NCBI GenBank assembly: GCA_023657425.1
Contig: JAGTJW010000003.1
Span: 310,001-374,000 of the forward strand
Origin: Ideonella sp. WA131b
GTDB lineage: Bacteria > Pseudomonadota > Gammaproteobacteria > Burkholderiales > Burkholderiaceae_C
Direction of reading: 5' to 3'
Length of the DNA stretch: 64,000 nucleotides
Positions 61,468 through 64,000 of the stretch are shown here, in pieces (position 1 is the stretch's first letter; every line of letters starts with the position of its first letter). The notes under the pieces were generated by a model. The model worked only from the letters and a program-made list of their open reading frames with translations, did not search any database and was not told where the DNA came from. The translations under genes and the position numbers were made by a program.

Positions 61468-62217
61468 ATGAAGGTGCTGGTCCCGGTGAAGCGGGTGGTC
61501 GACTACAACGTCAAGGTGCGCGTCAGATCCGACGGCACGGGCGTGGACATCGCCAACGTCAAGATGAGCATGAACCCCTTCGACGAGATCGCTGTCGAGG
61601 AGGCCGTGCGGCTGAAGGAGAAGGGCGCCGTCACCGAGATCGTGGCGGTGTCTTGCGGCGTGGCGCAGTGCCAGGAGACCCTGCGCACAGCGATGGCCAT
61701 CGGCGCGGACCGCGCCATCCTGATCGAGACCGACGCCGAGCTGCAGCCGCTGGCCGTGGCCAAGCTGCTCAAGGCCCTGGTCGACAAGGAGCAGCCCGGC
61801 CTCGTGATCCTGGGTAAGCAGGCCATCGACGACGACTGCAACCAGACCGGCCAGATGCTGGCCGCGCTGGCCGGCCTGCCGCAGGCCACCTTCGCGAGCA
61901 AGGTCGAGGTGGCCGATGGCGCAGCCACCGTCACGCGCGAGGTTGACGGCGGGCTGGAGACCCTGAAGATCACCCTGCCTGCCGTCGTGACGACGGACCT
62001 GCGGCTGAACGAGCCGCGCTACGTGACCCTGCCCAACATCATGAAGGCCAAGAAGAAGCCGCTGGAGACGCTCAAGCCGGCCGATCTCGGAGTGGACGTG
62101 ACGCCGCGCATCAAGACGCTGAAGGTGTCGGAGCCGCCCAAGCGCGGAGCCGGCGTGAAGGTGCCCGACGTGGCCACGCTGGTGGCCAAGCTGAAGAACG
62201 AAGCGAAGGTGATCTGA
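61468..62217 (+). CDS. etfB: electron transfer flavoprotein beta subunit
   Basis: EtfB with EtfA carries electrons from acyl-CoA dehydrogenases to ETF-quinone oxidoreductase. The 249-aa protein starts [19 protein letters not shown] and has the family stretches [44 protein letters not shown] and [13 protein letters not shown]. The last is the recognition-loop region used to dock partner dehydrogenases (LxxxMxAKKK). Start ATG at 61468 with AAGGAG about 10 bases upstream; etfA starts 2 bases after the stop. Confidence 0.96.
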   Translation: MKVLVPVKRVVDYNVKVRVRSDGTGVDIANVKMSMNPFDEIAVEEAVRLKEKGAVTEIVAVSCGVAQCQETLRTAMAIGADRAILIETDAELQPLAVAKLLKALVDKEQPGLVILGKQAIDDDCNQTGQMLAALAGLPQATFASKVEVADGAATVTREVDGGLETLKITLPAVVTTDLRLNEPRYVTLPNIMKAKKKPLETLKPADLGVDVTPRIKTLKVSEPPKRGAGVKVPDVATLVAKLKNEAKVI

Positions 62218-62219
62218 CC

Positions 62220-63152
62220 ATGGCTGCTCTGGTGGTTGCTGAACACGACAACGCGTCGCTCAAGAGCGGCACCTTCAACACGGTCACGGCGGCATTGGCC
62301 TGTGGCGTCGATGTGCACGTGCTGGTGGCCGGCACCGGCGCCGCACTCGCGGCCGCCGCGGCGGCGCAGATCACTGGCGTGGCCAAGGTGCTGCACGCCG
62401 ATGCGCCGCACCTCGACCATGGCCTGGCCGAGAACGTCGCCGCACAGGTGCTCGCGGTCGCCTCGGCCTACAGCCACATCCTGTTCGCGGCCACGGCCGC
62501 GGGCAAGAACGTTGCGCCGCGCGTGGCCGCGCTGCTCGACGTGGCGCAGATCTCCGATGCCACCAAGGTGCTCGCGCCCGACACCTTCGAACGCCCCATC
62601 TACGCCGGCAACGCCATCGCCACCGTGCAGAGCGCCGATGCGGTGAAGGTGATCACCGTGCGCACCACCGGCTTCGACCCCGCGGCCGCCACCGGCGGCA
62701 GTGCGGCGGTAGAGACCGTGGCCGCGGTGGCCGACGCCGGCAAGAGCGCTTTCCTCGGCAGCGAGATCGCCAAGAGCGACCGCCCTGAGCTCACGGCGGC
62801 CAAGATCATCGTCAGCGGCGGCCGTGCCCTCGGCAGCAGCGACCAGTTCAACGCTGTGCTCACGCCGCTGGCCGACAAGCTCGGCGCCGCCCTGGGCGCC
62901 AGCCGCGCCGCGGTGGACGCCGGCTACGCGCCCAACGACTGGCAGGTGGGCCAGACTGGCAAGATCGTCGCGCCGCAGCTGTACATCGCGGCCGGCATCA
63001 GCGGGGCCATCCAGCACCTGGCCGGCATGAAGGACAGCAAGGTCATCGTAGCGATCAACAAGGACCCGGAGGCGCCGATCTTCAGCGTCGCTGACTACGG
63101 CCTGGAGGCCGACCTGTTCACCGCCGTGCCCGAGCTGGTGGCCAGCCTCTGA
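62220..63152 (+). CDS. etfA: electron transfer flavoprotein alpha subunit
   Basis: EtfA holds most of the FAD site. The 310-aa protein has an N-terminal domain ([20 protein letters not shown]) and the C-terminal FAD domain with [53 protein letters not shown] (shown by position 62905-63010) and [22 protein letters not shown]. The start ATG at 62220 follows etfB directly. It forms one unit with etfB and likely the acyl-CoA dehydrogenase. Confidence 0.96.
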   Translation: MAALVVAEHDNASLKSGTFNTVTAALACGVDVHVLVAGTGAALAAAAAAQITGVAKVLHADAPHLDHGLAENVAAQVLAVASAYSHILFAATAAGKNVAPRVAALLDVAQISDATKVLAPDTFERPIYAGNAIATVQSADAVKVITVRTTGFDPAAATGGSAAVETVAAVADAGKSAFLGSEIAKSDRPELTAAKIIVSGGRALGSSDQFNAVLTPLADKLGAALGASRAAVDAGYAPNDWQVGQTGKIVAPQLYIAAGISGAIQHLAGMKDSKVIVAINKDPEAPIFSVADYGLEADLFTAVPELVASL

Positions 63153-63186
63153 CGGCCCCGCGACCCCGCCGCACCAGGAGACCGCG

Positions 63187-64000
63187 ATGAGCTACCGCGC
63201 CCCCGTCAAGGACATGCTGTTCGTCATGAAGGCGCTGGCCGGCATCGAGGCCGTCGCCACACTGCCCGGTCACGAGGACCACGGCCTGGACACCGCCGCG
63301 GCCGTGTTGGAGGAGAGCGCGAAGTTTACCGAAGGCGTGATCGCGCCGCTCAACTGGGAGGGCGACCGCAACCCGTCCTACCTGAGGGACGGTGTGGTGC
63401 ACGCCACGCCAGGCTTCAAGGAGGCCTTCCACCAGTACGCCGAAGGCGGCTGGCAGGGCCTGCAGCACCCCAAGGCCTTCGGCGGCCAGGACCTGCCCAA
63501 GCTGATCCACGCCGCGTGCAGCGAGATGGTCAACAGCGCGAACATGAGCTTCGCGCTGTGCCCGCTGCTGACCGACGGCGCGGTGGAAGCCCTTCTCACT
63601 GCCGGCACGCCGCAGCAGCAGCAGCGTTATCTGCCCAAGCTCATCGACGGCACCTGGACCGGCACGATGAATCTGACCGAGCCGCAGGCCGGTTCGGACC
63701 TCAGCCTCCTGCGCACCCGCGCCGAGCCGCAGCCCGACGGCAGCTACAGGCTGTTCGGCACCAAGATCTACATCACCTGGGGCGAGCACGACATGGTGGA
63801 CAACATCGTCCACCTCGTGCTGGCGCGCGTGACCGGCGCGCCCGAGGGCGTGAAGGGCATCAGCCTGTTCATCTGCCCCAAGGTGCTGCCCGATGGCACT
63901 CGCAACGACGTGCACTGCGTGAGCATCGAGCACAAGCTGGGCATCAAGGCCAGCCCCACGGCTGTTCTGCAGTACGGCGACCACGGCGGCGCCCTGGCGG
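63187..64000 (+). CDS. acyl-CoA dehydrogenase, N-terminal part (truncated by window end)
   Basis: The open frame runs past the window edge (271 codons seen). The first 35 residues (MSYRAPVKDMLFVMKALAGIE) match the small N-terminal extension domain of the large (about 600 aa) acyl-CoA dehydrogenases related to DmdC (methylmercaptopropionyl-CoA dehydrogenase). The flavin-domain signature is MNLTEPQAGSDLSLLRTRA, followed by IYITWGEHDM. Start ATG at 63187 has AGGAGA 7 bases upstream, 34 bases after etfA. It would donate electrons to the ETF encoded beside it. Substrate is not predictable from this part. Confidence 0.9.
   Translation, partial: MSYRAPVKDMLFVMKALAGIEAVATLPGHEDHGLDTAAAVLEESAKFTEGVIAPLNWEGDRNPSYLRDGVVHATPGFKEAFHQYAEGGWQGLQHPKAFGGQDLPKLIHAACSEMVNSANMSFALCPLLTDGAVEALLTAGTPQQQQRYLPKLIDGTWTGTMNLTEPQAGSDLSLLRTRAEPQPDGSYRLFGTKIYITWGEHDMVDNIVHLVLARVTGAPEGVKGISLFICPKVLPDGTRNDVHCVSIEHKLGIKASPTAVLQYGDHGGALA

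Overview
The window is high-GC DNA from a betaproteobacterium of the order Burkholderiales, probably near the Rubrivivax/Leptothrix/Methylibium group. This rests on gene content and order (carAB-greA-DUF4149-yhbY-rlmE-ftsH-folP-glmM-pst/pho; ECF sigma-DUF3619-DUF3106-RDD-LOG; ilvIHC-pssA-leuA; tig-clpP-clpX-lon). It is inference from remembered synteny, not a database match. Almost everything is chromosomal core. The accessory DNA is confined to the left edge, plus one decayed stretch near 29.4-30.2 kb.

Layout. 1-350: right edge of an apparently integrated element, ending in the 3' part of a tRNA-Thr(CGU) gene (probable att site). 350-1513: a complete IS630-family insertion sequence placed 12 bp before surE. 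1526-5427: surE-pcm-nlpD-rlmD, with no rpoS after nlpD. 5473-6703: a Bax-inhibitor/YccA-like membrane protein and a GlcG/HbpS-like protein. 6893-18006: pyrimidine/arginine synthesis (carAB), transcript cleavage (greA), ribosome maturation (yhbY, rlmE), ftsH, folP, glmM. 18088-25446: a fasciclin lipoprotein divergent from the phosphate regulon pstSCAB-phoU-phoB-phoR, with PHO boxes between them. 25418-31374 (mostly minus strand): a GT-C-like membrane glycosyltransferase, rpmE2, rho, trxA, a frameshifted HDOD-type remnant and a divergent PurM paralogue. 31413-34216: dnaX-ebfC-recR. 34264-37175 (minus): an ECF sigma factor with DUF3619, DUF3106, RDD and LOG genes.

37476-43588: branched-chain amino-acid synthesis (ilvI-ilvH-ilvC), pssA, and leuA preceded by a Leu-rich leader peptide and terminator, i.e. 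a classical attenuator. 43702-45719: a PBP7-like endopeptidase and an IclR regulator. 45831-48849 (minus): hpnC-hpnD-hpnE, the three-step route from farnesyl-PP to squalene. 49078-53395: an RND efflux pair behind a near-consensus promoter overlapped by a TetR-type operator, with no TetR gene nearby. 53452-59484: tRNA-Leu, tig, clpP, clpX, lon (protein quality control). 59610-59942: tRNA-Gly, tRNA-Cys, tRNA-Leu. 60003-64000: an Atg22-like MFS transporter, then etfB-etfA and a truncated acyl-CoA dehydrogenase, with two palindromic operators upstream of etfB.

I found no CRISPR array, prophage, toxin-antitoxin or defence system, and no gene cluster I would call a new system. The most interesting signals are regulatory or junctional: the tRNA fragment/IS junction, the leu attenuator with an apparently leaderless leader peptide, a recurring -10-box-to-start-codon geometry suggesting leaderless mRNAs, the orphan TetR operator and the paired etf operators.
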